From Blautia sp. (GTDB lineage: Bacteria > Bacillota > Clostridia > Lachnospirales > Lachnospiraceae): a stretch of DNA of 64,000 nucleotides. The stretch is taken from contig JAETNR010000012.1 in the NCBI GenBank assembly GCA_021772055.1, positions 44,152 to 108,151 on the forward strand, read 5' to 3'. Both the position numbers and the translations under genes were made by a program. Each line of letters starts with the position of its first letter. Positions within the stretch are counted from its first letter, which is position 1. The notes beneath the pieces were generated by a model, which made no database searches, had not been told where the DNA came from, and saw nothing but the letters and a program-made list of their open reading frames with translations. Positions 27,051-36,067 of the stretch are shown one piece after another.

Positions 27051-29084
27051 TTACTTCAGGTCAATCTTATATCCGTCTCTTGTAAACAAAGGAATCTGTT
27101 CGATCGGCGCTGCTGTCATCACAGTCTGTCCTCCCTCATGTTCCTCTCCTGTCCATGCATTGGTCCACTTTGCACCTGCCGGCAGATAAACCGCTGTCGA
27201 CCTGCAGCCGGCATCTGTAATTGGTTTTACCAGCATATCCGGTCCAAACATGTACTCATCCTCCACATTCCAGGACTCCTTATCTTCCGGGAATTCGTAG
27301 AACAGTGTACGCATAACCGGTGTGCCTTTCTCATGGGCTTCTTTCATGCGTTCCGACACGTACGGACGGATTTTTTCACGAAGTTTCAGGTAGTAGCTCA
27401 GAATCTCATATACCTGATCGGTATAGCTCCATACTTCATTCGGTGCGCCGGATACGCACTCTGCACCGCCTGTTGTACCGTACTGCGGCTGAAGCGGCCA
27501 GCGATAACCATGAAGACGCATAACCGGACAGAAACATCCGTACTCAAACCAGCGGATCAGAATTTCATGGAAGGCCGGATCATTTACATTAGCGCCAAAG
27601 AATCCGCCAATATCGGTAGTCCACCATGGAATCCCTGCCAATCCCATATTCAGACCTGCTGCCACCTGATTTTTCATGCTTGGGAAGGAGGATTTGATAT
27701 CACCGGACCATACCAGTGCGCCATATTTCTGGGAACCCGCCCATGCACAGCGAAGAAGGTTGATGATATTTTCCTGGCCCTCTGCCTTCATACCATCAAA
27801 GAATGTCTTCGCATACATAACCGGATAAATATTTCCCACCTGGACATCCGGTCCGAGATGATATCTGTAGTTTTCAAAATCATATACTGTATATTCCGGT
27901 TCTGCCTCATCCAGCCAGAACACCCTGACACCCTTGTCATAATAGTTTTTCTTTGCTTTCTCCCATACATACGCTCTCGCTTCCGGGTTGGTCGCATCAT
28001 AGTGCAGGGTATTTCCCTGGAAGTCCATGGAGATAGGATATCCGGATTCCACACGGATCAGAAGGCCTTTGCCTTTCATCTCCTCAAAATTCTCACTGCG
28101 ATAATCCACAGTCGGCCAGATAGATACCATCAGTTCAATGCCCATTTCCTTCAGTTCGGCAATCATTCCATCCGGATCCGGCCAGTAGGTCGGGTCAAAT
28201 TTCCACTCACCCTGCAGCGGCCAGTGGAAGAAATCCACAACGATCACAGAGATCGGGAGGCCTCTTCTCTTGTATTCTCTTGCTACTTCCAGAAGTTCCT
28301 CCTGTGTCTGATAGCGGAGCTTACACTGCCAGAAGCCCATTGCATAATCCGGCATCATCGGTACTTTTCCGGCAGCATTTGCATATGCTTCCTCGATTTC
28401 TGCGGGGGTATCTCCTGCTGTGATCCAATAGTCCAGCTTCTTTGTAGAAAATGCTTCCCATGTCGTGATATTCTTTCCGAAATTCACCCGTCCCACTGCC
28501 GGATTGTTCCAGAGGAATCCATATCCGAGACTGGAAACTGCAAACGGTACACTTGCCTGTGAATTTCTGTGTGCCAGCTCAAGATCTGCTCCTTTCACAT
28601 CCAGAAAATCCTGCTGATACTGTCCCATACCAAAGATCTTTTCCTTTGGATTAGAAATAAATCTCATAGAAAGACGGTAATCGCCTCCAATAATCGGCTT
28701 GAATTCTCTTGCATCCACCTCCAGAGAACTGCAGGTGCTGCCAAACATATCCTTTCTTGTGCGCAGATATTCTTCCAGAAGGACTTCGTTCTTCTGATTA
28801 TAAAAGGTAATCTTTCCGATCAAATTGATTTCCGCGCGGATCTTTCCGTTTATGATTTCTCCGCCGTCTTCCCTTACCGTAATCTGCGGAGTTCCGGGAT
28901 TTTCCTGTTTCAGAAGTGCCCAGTCCTCATCCGGCATCTGTGCCAACTTTGTGGATCGTACACGAAGACTGTTCTCACCCCAGGGTTCAATGATCAGTCT
29001 CTCTGCCTCATAACGATAACAGAGGGCATTTCCCTTCTGCTCAAAATATCCGTAAACAACCTTGACTTCATCCTGTGATGCCAT
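27051..29084 (-). CDS. GH31 family alpha-glycosidase (alpha-xylosidase/alpha-glucosidase type)
   Basis: About 677 residues. The GH31 barrel has the nucleophile in VFWLDEAEPEYT and the acid/base region at WSGDIKSSFPSMKNQVAAG, followed by PWWTTDIGGFFG. It differs clearly from the YicI-type neighbour in size and in the nucleophile loop, so the two should have different substrates or linkages. FWLDEAEPE is typical of the alpha-xylosidase/oligosaccharide branch, but specificity is not certain. Start at MASQDEVKV (29084) with AAGGAGG; an ATG eight codons earlier would place the ribosome site inside the gene. Directly downstream of the permeases. Confidence 0.88.
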   Translation of the reverse strand: MASQDEVKVVYGYFEQKGNALCYRYEAERLIIEPWGENSLRVRSTKLAQMPDEDWALLKQENPGTPQITVREDGGEIINGKIRAEINLIGKITFYNQKNEVLLEEYLRTRKDMFGSTCSSLEVDAREFKPIIGGDYRLSMRFISNPKEKIFGMGQYQQDFLDVKGADLELAHRNSQASVPFAVSSLGYGFLWNNPAVGRVNFGKNITTWEAFSTKKLDYWITAGDTPAEIEEAYANAAGKVPMMPDYAMGFWQCKLRYQTQEELLEVAREYKRRGLPISVIVVDFFHWPLQGEWKFDPTYWPDPDGMIAELKEMGIELMVSIWPTVDYRSENFEEMKGKGLLIRVESGYPISMDFQGNTLHYDATNPEARAYVWEKAKKNYYDKGVRVFWLDEAEPEYTVYDFENYRYHLGPDVQVGNIYPVMYAKTFFDGMKAEGQENIINLLRCAWAGSQKYGALVWSGDIKSSFPSMKNQVAAGLNMGLAGIPWWTTDIGGFFGANVNDPAFHEILIRWFEYGCFCPVMRLHGYRWPLQPQYGTTGGAECVSGAPNEVWSYTDQVYEILSYYLKLREKIRPYVSERMKEAHEKGTPVMRTLFYEFPEDKESWNVEDEYMFGPDMLVKPITDAGCRSTAVYLPAGAKWTNAWTGEEHEGGQTVMTAAPIEQIPLFTRDGYKIDLK

Positions 29085-29111
29085 AATAAATTCCTCCTTG
29101 ATTTTCATTTA

Positions 29112-29948
29112 TCAGTCTTTTACCGCACCTGCTACCAAACCTCCTACAATATATTTCTGCAGGAAAATAAAGAGCAGAACTACCGGAATTACCAGAATGG
29201 TTCCATAAGCCATGATACAGTTCCACTTTGTACCGTATGCATTCTGGAATTTGTAAATATTCGCTGTTAAAGGACGCATCTCTGCATTTACATTAAAGGT
29301 CATGGAATATACCAGGTCATTCCATCCGTTGAGGAAGGAAATAACGATAATGGTAATGATGCCGGTCTTTACTGCCGGAATCATTACAAATAAAAATGAC
29401 TTCAGAGCACCACACCCATCCAGTCTGGCAGCTTCATCCAGCGCCTTCGGTACACTCTTGAAATATGGGCGGAGCGTAACAACGGCAAAGGGAATGGATG
29501 CTGCTGCAATGGCAATGGGCGCAGTAAAATGCGTTCCCAGAATATGAAGTTTGTTAAAAATCAGGTACATCGGTGTCAGCGTCAGTGATGCGGGAAGCAT
29601 CTGTGCAACCAGGAAGGTAAGCAGAAAAATGTGGGCTCCGCGCATTTTAAATCGTCCCATACCATAGGCTGCAGGCACACCCAGAAGCAGTGCGATAGCC
29701 ATCGTAAGAAAACCGTTGATAAAGCTGTTTCTCAGAGATAACAGGAAAGTCTGGTCTGTCAGATTTACCAGCCACGGGTCAATGGTAAACTCGTGGGGAA
29801 AATATGTGAGAATCTTTCCAAAGGTCTCCGAGTCTGACTTAAAAGAAATCTGTACCAGCCAGTAAATGGGGAAAAGAAAAATAATTGCGACGATAATTGC
29901 TATGACGGAATTAGTCAGTTCCTTTCTTCCTTCTTTTGTCTTAAACAT
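29112..29948 (-). CDS. Sugar ABC transporter permease (MalG/AraQ type)
   Basis: About 278 residues with six membrane spans. The cytoplasmic EAA loop is EAARLDGCGALKSFLFVMIP, which contacts the ATPase. First span VIAIIVAIIFLFPIYWLVQISF is typical of MalG-like CUT1 permeases. The start at 29948 (MFKTKEG) is preferred: AGGAGG ends 9 bases before it, and it lies just past the stop of the partner permease. No ATPase gene is in the operon, so a shared MsmK-like ATPase elsewhere must energise it (common in Firmicutes). Confidence 0.92.
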   Translation of the reverse strand: MFKTKEGRKELTNSVIAIIVAIIFLFPIYWLVQISFKSDSETFGKILTYFPHEFTIDPWLVNLTDQTFLLSLRNSFINGFLTMAIALLLGVPAAYGMGRFKMRGAHIFLLTFLVAQMLPASLTLTPMYLIFNKLHILGTHFTAPIAIAAASIPFAVVTLRPYFKSVPKALDEAARLDGCGALKSFLFVMIPAVKTGIITIIVISFLNGWNDLVYSMTFNVNAEMRPLTANIYKFQNAYGTKWNCIMAYGTILVIPVVLLFIFLQKYIVGGLVAGAVKD

Positions 29949-29949
29949 T

Positions 29950-30837
29950 CTAATCATCCTCCTTTGCCAGCAGTTTCAGATAAAACAGCCCTATAATGAA
30001 GAGGCATGCAAACAGTACCATGGCAATTGCAGCACCTTCAGAAAACTTAAACTGTGTAAAGGATCTTACATAAGAATATGTACCCAGCACATCCGTTGCA
30101 TTCAGCGGTCCGCCTGCAGTCATAATATACATAAGGTCGAATGCGCGGAAGGTATAAATAAAGCCCAGCATCAATACTGCCAGAATAGACCCCTTCATCA
30201 GAGGCAGGGTAATATGCAGGAACTTCTGTCCCCAGTTTGCACCATCGATTGACGCACTCTCATATACATCCTGGGAAATACTGGTCAGGCCGGACATCAG
30301 AAGCAGCATGTTAAATGGAATACCTACCCAGCAGTTCATGATAATAACCGCAATCAATGCCGTCGAGCCGCTGACCAGCCATTCCGGACCGGTAATTCCG
30401 ATTTTTGAAAGCAGGTCATTGATCAGACCGGCATTGGAGAAAATATTTTTTCCCAGAAGGCCGGTAACAGACATTGGCATCATGTAGCTGACCAGAATCA
30501 TCCCCCGGATAGGGCCGGAGAGTTTGAACTTCTGGTTAAAAAACATAGCGAATGCAAATCCGATCGTAAACTGGAAAACCAGACATGCAATAGTAAAAAT
30601 AAATGTATTTCTCAGGACAAGCAGAAATGTGCTGTCGTGGAACAGGTTTATATAATTTTCAAAGCCAATAAAAACGGAGCCGCCCTTTGTAAGGTTCTTA
30701 ACATCCACATTTTTAAAACTGAGGACCAGATTATATACCAGCGGATATCCCAGAACGACCAGCATATAAATAAATGCCGGAAGAATAAAAATATATCCGT
30801 CGCTCTCTCGTTTGGAACTGGCATTCTTTGTTTTCAT
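29950..30837 (-). CDS. Sugar ABC transporter permease (MalF/UgpA type)
   Basis: 295 residues, six membrane spans, beginning GYIFILPAFIYMLVVLGYPLVYN. The EAA loop reads YESASIDGANWGQKFLHITLP. Pairs with the following MalG-type permease; stop and next start are adjacent. A terminator-like hairpin separates it from the binding-protein gene upstream, which should lower its expression relative to the binding protein. Confidence 0.92.
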   Translation of the reverse strand: MKTKNASSKRESDGYIFILPAFIYMLVVLGYPLVYNLVLSFKNVDVKNLTKGGSVFIGFENYINLFHDSTFLLVLRNTFIFTIACLVFQFTIGFAFAMFFNQKFKLSGPIRGMILVSYMMPMSVTGLLGKNIFSNAGLINDLLSKIGITGPEWLVSGSTALIAVIIMNCWVGIPFNMLLLMSGLTSISQDVYESASIDGANWGQKFLHITLPLMKGSILAVLMLGFIYTFRAFDLMYIMTAGGPLNATDVLGTYSYVRSFTQFKFSEGAAIAMVLFACLFIIGLFYLKLLAKEDD

Positions 30838-30884
30838 AAGCGAAGTGCCTCTCTTTCCTTCTGATTCGTTTTCAGGTAACTTTT

Positions 30885-30930
30885 AAAAATTCCACGGTCT
30901 CCGGCCAAACGTTTTGCCGGAAACCGTGGA
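30885..30930 (-). terminator. Attenuating terminator inside the ABC operon
   Basis: TTCCACGGT-TCCGGC pairs with GCCGGA-ACCGTGGAA (arms about 30890-30906 and 30915-30931) with one mismatch, and TTTTTAAAAG follows on the minus strand. It sits between the binding-protein gene and the permeases. Partial read-through is the usual way such operons make more binding protein than permease. Confidence 0.75.
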
Positions 30931-30960
30931 ATTAATGTCATGCGGGTATTCGCACCGGTA

Positions 30961-32214
30961 TTACGGAAGAGGGGTTTCCTCAACAATAGGAGAAATTGTC
31001 TCCATTGCCTTTGCAAGAGCATCCGCAGGAGCAGCACCGTCTACGAATACGGACTGTGTAGCGCTGTAGATTGCTTCAGAAATGCTTGGCCATTCAGCGT
31101 GTGGTCCACGTGCGTCTGCATAATTCATCTCATCTGTGAATATTGCAAAACCTTCCTGCTCGTAATCATATTCAGATTTGGAATCGGAACGGGTTGGAAT
31201 TTTACCGGCTGTTACGCCCCATTCACCTTCTTTTTCCTTGGAACACATCCACTCAAGGAACTTCACACATGCTTCTTTGTTTTCTGCACCGGAACATACG
31301 CCGAAGTTTTCGCCGCCGATTGTGGAGCTGGAAGTTCCCTCATCACCTGTCGGGAGCAGGCAGAATCCATAATTGAAGCCATCGATCGCGTCTGTCTGTG
31401 CCAGATGCCATGTACCAACCTCAGCCATAGCAGCCTTTCCTGCTGCAAACTGATTAAATGCGTCAGCCTGTGTCCAGTTGATACATTCTTTGCTCATATA
31501 ACCATTGCTGATCAGATCAGAAAGAGCAGTCAGACCTTTTACTGCAGAATCTGCTGTCAGATTGTCAACGTTTACGCGCTCTGCGCCATCCTGTGTACCA
31601 CGCAGCCACGGAAGGATCTGGAAAGTACCTTCTTCTGTGGAAATACAGCACATTGCAAAACCGAATGTCTGTGTATCAGGATTTGTGGTTGCTGCCGCCA
31701 TTTCCTGAAACTCTGCCAGGCTTGTCGGCATATGATCGTAACCGGCTGCTTCCAATGCATCCAGGTTGCATGCAAGAGCCAGACAGTTTGAATTCTGCGG
31801 AAGGCCATAGATTCTTCCGTCCGGATCCATACAGGAACTGAGCGGTCCTTCATAGAAGTTTCCAATCTCACCCCATGCCTCTAAATCATCTGTGATATCT
31901 TCGAATACACCCAGAGAAATATAGGAAGCCATATCAGGAGAGTCAACCATACCGATATCCGGAAGTTCACCAGAAAGAGCGCCTACTGTATACTGATTCA
32001 TCAGTTCGTCACGGGATACATAAGTAGCTGTAATATGAATATCGTCCTGAAGAGTATTGTACTCTTCTACCCAGTCTACGATTGCTTTCGCATCTGCAGA
32101 AGCATCAAAGTAATGCCAAAGTTCGACTTCTGTCGGTTCAGCCTGTACAGCAATTGCACAACAAGATACGGTAACTGCTACAGCAGCCATTGCCAATGTT
32201 AACTGTTTCTTCAT
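30961..32214 (-). CDS. Sugar ABC transporter substrate-binding protein (family 1)
   Basis: About 417 residues. A hydrophobic signal (LTLAMAAVAVTVSCCAIAVQA) is followed by the mature start EPTEVELWHYFDASAD, the typical family 1 opening. PDMASYISLG and PDGRIYGLPQNSN are sugar-binding lobe motifs. A canonical lipobox (L-x-x-C) is not obvious: the cysteines are in TVSCC, with Thr at -3. Signal peptidase I cleavage after VQA is also plausible, so membrane anchoring is uncertain. Start at the second ATG (32214), 6 bases after AGGAGG. First gene of the transport operon; genes downstream suggest alpha-xylosylated or arabinosylated oligosaccharides. Confidence 0.9.
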   Translation of the reverse strand: MKKQLTLAMAAVAVTVSCCAIAVQAEPTEVELWHYFDASADAKAIVDWVEEYNTLQDDIHITATYVSRDELMNQYTVGALSGELPDIGMVDSPDMASYISLGVFEDITDDLEAWGEIGNFYEGPLSSCMDPDGRIYGLPQNSNCLALACNLDALEAAGYDHMPTSLAEFQEMAAATTNPDTQTFGFAMCCISTEEGTFQILPWLRGTQDGAERVNVDNLTADSAVKGLTALSDLISNGYMSKECINWTQADAFNQFAAGKAAMAEVGTWHLAQTDAIDGFNYGFCLLPTGDEGTSSSTIGGENFGVCSGAENKEACVKFLEWMCSKEKEGEWGVTAGKIPTRSDSKSEYDYEQEGFAIFTDEMNYADARGPHAEWPSISEAIYSATQSVFVDGAAPADALAKAMETISPIVEETPLP

Positions 32215-32491
32215 ATTCATCCTCCTTTTTCATCCGGATTATGCATCCGGATTGTGGTTATCAGAAAACCATATCGCGATCACAGTTTTCCGGCTGTTTA
32301 AAACACGTGTTTCATTTGATGGTTCTATTATATCCCTGTGGCTTTGTTCAGTCTACCGTATTTTTTAAGATTTTCAAGACTATTTTAGTGCATTATTTTA
32401 ATATTTGCGCATTATTTTAAGATACAAAATATTACTTTGTACATTTTTTTGCATAACTTATCGTACTTTTATATGCACTTTTTACAATCAT

Positions 32492-33241
32492 CTATTGTTC
32501 GTGCAGATATTCCGAAAGATTTTTTCCTGTTATCTCACGAAATACTTTGTGAAAATATTTAATATCAGAGAATCCAACCATATAGGCAATCTGATTCTTA
32601 TCTGCGCCGCCCTCCCGAAGCATTTTTTTTGCCTGACAGATCCTGTATTTTTTCAAAAATGTAGCAAAGCCTTCTCCCACATGTCTCGAAAAAATATAGC
32701 TGAAATACTGCGGACTGATTCCAAGCTTCTCTGCCAGATCTGTCTGACTGATTTTTTTATCATAATCCTTTTGAATAATATCCAGAGCACGCAGAACCAT
32801 TGGATGGGCATCCGGATACTGGCTGCGCAGGCTGTCATCCTTGTTTTCATTTTCCGGATAGAGCCTCTGTCCCTTAATTCTTGCCAAAAGGCGCGCCAGC
32901 ACATTTTCCATCTCATTTTTTGTAATCGGTTTCAGCAGATATTCGGTTACATCCAGAGAAATACACTGCTGCGCCATCTGGAAATCTGCATGCGCACTGA
33001 TCACCACAAATTCCGTTGTCATCTTTTTTGCCCGTACTTCCCGAATCAGCGTAACTCCATCCATATATGGCATTTTCATATCAGTAAACACCACATCCGG
33101 AGTCAGCTGTTGGATCAATTCCAGCGCCGTCTCTCCATTTGACGCCTGAGCAACCACATCATAATCTCCCGGAATGCTTTCGATCAGCCTGCAAATTCCC
33201 TGTCTGGCTCTCTGCTCGTTTTCCACAATGATAATCTTCAA
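32492..33241 (-). CDS. YesN-like response regulator (receiver + AraC HTH)
   Basis: 249 residues. Receiver domain with phospho-acceptor Asp in VVFTDMKMPYMDG and Lys in YLLKPITKNE, then an AraC-type double HTH (about 145-245) ending KVFREITGKNLSEYL. The start is TTG, with AGGAGG seven bases before it and no better codon nearby. Partner kinase gene lies immediately upstream. Expected target is the promoter of the binding-protein operon in the 271-base gap 32221-32491. Confidence 0.9.
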   Translation of the reverse strand: MKIIIVENEQRARQGICRLIESIPGDYDVVAQASNGETALELIQQLTPDVVFTDMKMPYMDGVTLIREVRAKKMTTEFVVISAHADFQMAQQCISLDVTEYLLKPITKNEMENVLARLLARIKGQRLYPENENKDDSLRSQYPDAHPMVLRALDIIQKDYDKKISQTDLAEKLGISPQYFSYIFSRHVGEGFATFLKKYRICQAKKMLREGGADKNQIAYMVGFSDIKYFHKVFREITGKNLSEYLHEQ

Positions 33242-33315
33242 GCAAAAACCTCCTGTACCATTTTCCTATATCACTTTTCCAATCCCACCGGTTTCCCTCT
33301 TCCTGCAGTGGTATG

Positions 33316-35166
33316 TCACAGAGTTTCATTGGACTCTTCCGCGTCCAATTCTTCATTTGCCCGCAGAATGTCTGCCGGAATCGGCAGCCACATGACAAAC
33401 TTTGTTCCTTTTCCCGGAGCCGTTTCCAGCTTCATTTCCAGTTCCGGGCCATAATACATCCGGAGTCTTGCAACCACATTCTGAATACCTATACCAATGT
33501 GATTTCTTTCAATTCCTGCGTTTCCGGAAAAAGTCCTGTTGATCGCATCTCTGACTTCCGCTTCCATTCCGCAGCCATTATCCTCCACCGTCATTACCAG
33601 ACGGCCACCGCTTTCTTTTCCGGAAATCACAATCTTTCCGCCGCTTTCCCACCCTTCGAAGCCATGAAGAATGGAATTTTCCACAAAAGGCTGCAGAAAA
33701 AGCTTACAGCTTGGCCATTCGTTATATTCTTCAGGAAATATAATTTCGTAATCAAACACATCCATCAACCGGTATTTCTGCAGATACAGATACTGGCAAA
33801 CCCAGTCAATCTCTTCGCCCAATGTCACCAGCTTCGTTTCCTTTGAAAAAGTATAATACAGAATTCCCGACAGATTTTTCAGCAGGATGGAAACCTCGGT
33901 ATCCCCGTTTTCCATAGCGCTGTAGTTGATAGCTCCCAGGGTATTGCAAAGAAAGTGAGCATTGATCTGGGATTCCAATGCCTCCCGTTCTGCCTCATTG
34001 CACCGTTGAAGGGTAACGGTTTTTTCCTCGTATTCCCGTTTCGTTTCTTCTCTTTGAACTTCCAGTGCGCGGACAGTCCGGTTATATTGCTGCGCAAGCT
34101 GCCATAGCTCATGAGTTCCCCGAATCTTGATTTCTCCGCCATATTCCCCGTGACGGATTTCCCGCATGGCTTTTCCAATCTCACCTACAGGTTCCAAAAT
34201 CCTCCAGAGCACAATATTCCAGAACACAATACAGAAAAACAGAAGAGCCAGGTATACGACAACCCCCTCTCTGAACATTTTCTGAACCTTTCCCCGCATG
34301 GTATTGGTGTCAATATCAATATGAATCGTCCATCCCATATAATTCAGAGGCTTTTCCAGTTCTTCAATCTGTTCTGTACTGAGTTTCCTTTCATTTTCGC
34401 CCAGCAGTTCACTGTTGCGATGATACAGCACTGTCCCACCGCTGTCTGTAATATATTCACTGATATAATCTCCCTGTTTCTCATTGGACAATGCACTGGA
34501 TTCTATCATCTTGTCCAGCCGGAAAGTAAAAACAACTACAGCGCAGCTCTCTGTTTTGTTTACATGGCTTCCCACCAGCGGATATGCCACGTGGAACAGC
34601 AGCATCTGCGGAAAATCCTCGTGCGTGAGAGGTTCTGTGCTGATAACGTAACTGGCCGGAGAACGCTCCCGGGTTTTTTCCATAACTGCATCGAAAAGCC
34701 CTGATAATACTTCCAGATTTTCGCCATGCCAGAGCTCGCTGTATCCGCTCTTGTCCCAGTATTTTCCATATTCACACAGCAGTCCATCTTCTGTTACCAC
34801 TGCTGTTGCCGCAATATTGCTCTGGTAATGAGTGATATTATTCAGTTTCACATCCAGACGCATAGTGTCACGGATCGCACCGTCGCTTTCCTTCACATTT
34901 TCCACCATATCGTAAAGTTCCGAATCCATTACCGTATCGGCCCCTGTCCTCAGCGCTTCACGCAGCATACTGTTAATGTTATTGGCAGATGCATCCAGAA
35001 CTGCCTGCTCCGTCTTTGTGGTTTCCGCCAGAAGAAACTGCATGTACTCATTCTGCAGAAAACTCTGAAAGAAAAAAACTGCAAACAGAAACAATACGAT
35101 TCCGGTGCCAATGAAACTATATGACATATGACTTTTTATATGATTGATTACTTTTCCGAAAATCAT
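33316..35166 (-). CDS. YesM-like sensor histidine kinase
   Basis: 616 residues. Two membrane spans (about 16-37 and 275-298) enclose a large external Cache-type sensor. HAMP follows, then a His_kinase box (ESQINAHFLCNTLGAI) and a HATPase domain (LFLQPFVENSILHGF, GIGIQNVVARL). The common NPHF motif reads NAHF here, with the phospho-acceptor His kept. Pairs with the YesN-like regulator downstream. The external sensor likely detects sugar or loaded binding protein. Confidence 0.9.
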   Translation of the reverse strand: MIFGKVINHIKSHMSYSFIGTGIVLFLFAVFFFQSFLQNEYMQFLLAETTKTEQAVLDASANNINSMLREALRTGADTVMDSELYDMVENVKESDGAIRDTMRLDVKLNNITHYQSNIAATAVVTEDGLLCEYGKYWDKSGYSELWHGENLEVLSGLFDAVMEKTRERSPASYVISTEPLTHEDFPQMLLFHVAYPLVGSHVNKTESCAVVVFTFRLDKMIESSALSNEKQGDYISEYITDSGGTVLYHRNSELLGENERKLSTEQIEELEKPLNYMGWTIHIDIDTNTMRGKVQKMFREGVVVYLALLFFCIVFWNIVLWRILEPVGEIGKAMREIRHGEYGGEIKIRGTHELWQLAQQYNRTVRALEVQREETKREYEEKTVTLQRCNEAEREALESQINAHFLCNTLGAINYSAMENGDTEVSILLKNLSGILYYTFSKETKLVTLGEEIDWVCQYLYLQKYRLMDVFDYEIIFPEEYNEWPSCKLFLQPFVENSILHGFEGWESGGKIVISGKESGGRLVMTVEDNGCGMEAEVRDAINRTFSGNAGIERNHIGIGIQNVVARLRMYYGPELEMKLETAPGKGTKFVMWLPIPADILRANEELDAEESNETL

Positions 35167-35194
35167 TTTCTTCCCCGTTCTGTTCCAGGATACT

Positions 35195-35815
35195 CTAGTC
35201 CCCCATCAGCCATGAGATCAATTCCCGGAACCGTCCCGGCTGTGCTTCAAATATATTGACATATCCTGCATCCCCGGTTCTCTTCCGAAAGGCAGGATAC
35301 AGAAAGCCAAATACCGGTTTTCCCGGCTCGTACTCTCCCTCCAGGGGACTCACAGTGCACAAAAGATAGGTATAAACCTCCTCCGAACCCTCCAGCCATT
35401 CCTTATCGGTGCCCTTCACCGGGATATCGTACTGCCCGTAATACAGGAAACAGGCCAGCGCCTGGCCCGAAGGCAGCTTCTCTCCTATCAGCTCATAAAA
35501 AATGTCCAGAAAAGCATCGTTTTTTAATGCAGATTCCTTAATCCCGTCCAATAGCTGCCAGAAACCTCCCGGTCTTCTGGCACCGGGAGAAATGGGATAG
35601 TCCTTCAATTCCTCATTGGTACCGGAGAGCAGCACAGTCTTAGCGAGATTTAAGTTCCTGGTCCTCTCTCCCTGGGACAGTTTCAAAAAGTGTGTATTAA
35701 AAGTTCCGTCCACATACCCTTCTTCATCAAAATACGCACCTGCAGCCCGGGATATGGATGCCCTTGCCGGTGTCATCCTCCTGGTCAGTTCCAGCATATC
35801 TTCGCGATCGATCAT
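35195..35815 (-). CDS. DUF4317 family protein, short form
   Basis: 206 residues matching the N-terminal half of DUF4317 proteins. The TPARASISRAAGAYFDEEG opening, the FLYYGQYDIPVKGTD segment and SEEVYTYLLCTVSPL are all family-like. The family is usually about 400-450 residues in Clostridia; here the chain ends after FGFLYPAFRKRTGDAGYVN. It has AAGGAGG before ATG and looks expressed. Function unknown. It is 27 bases upstream of the start of the YesM kinase gene on the same strand, so the two may share a transcript. Confidence 0.75.
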   Translation of the reverse strand: MIDREDMLELTRRMTPARASISRAAGAYFDEEGYVDGTFNTHFLKLSQGERTRNLNLAKTVLLSGTNEELKDYPISPGARRPGGFWQLLDGIKESALKNDAFLDIFYELIGEKLPSGQALACFLYYGQYDIPVKGTDKEWLEGSEEVYTYLLCTVSPLEGEYEPGKPVFGFLYPAFRKRTGDAGYVNIFEAQPGRFRELISWLMGD

Positions 35816-35983
35816 ATTCTATCCTTCCTCCTTGTCTATGGCTATTCACACACCCACACACATTTAACACTCTGCAGGCAGTTCAATCCTCTTCTTTTTT
35901 ATTTCCATTCGTGCAGCACTCTCCTTTGCCATCGCAGTCACCGACGTTTTTTTTAGTATACATCAAAGCAATGATACTTACCA

Positions 35984-36040
35984 GAAAAAAATGATGCTGC
36001 CGAATCCATGATCTTTCCATCACAGACCCGACAGCATCTT
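35984..36040 (-). terminator. Terminator of the deaminase-glycosylasparaginase gene
   Basis: GATGCTGCCG (35993-36002) pairs with CGACAGCATC (36029-36038) apart from one mismatch, with a 26-base loop. Seven T follow on the minus strand. It lies about 30 bases after the stop at 36068. Confidence 0.7.
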
Positions 36041-36067
36041 TCTACACTCCACTCATTTTACCTGCAT

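Noticed and set aside
26955..28562. 535-residue plus-strand open frame
   Set aside because: Lies opposite the GH31 gene; Cys/His/Ile-rich shadow without domain signal.
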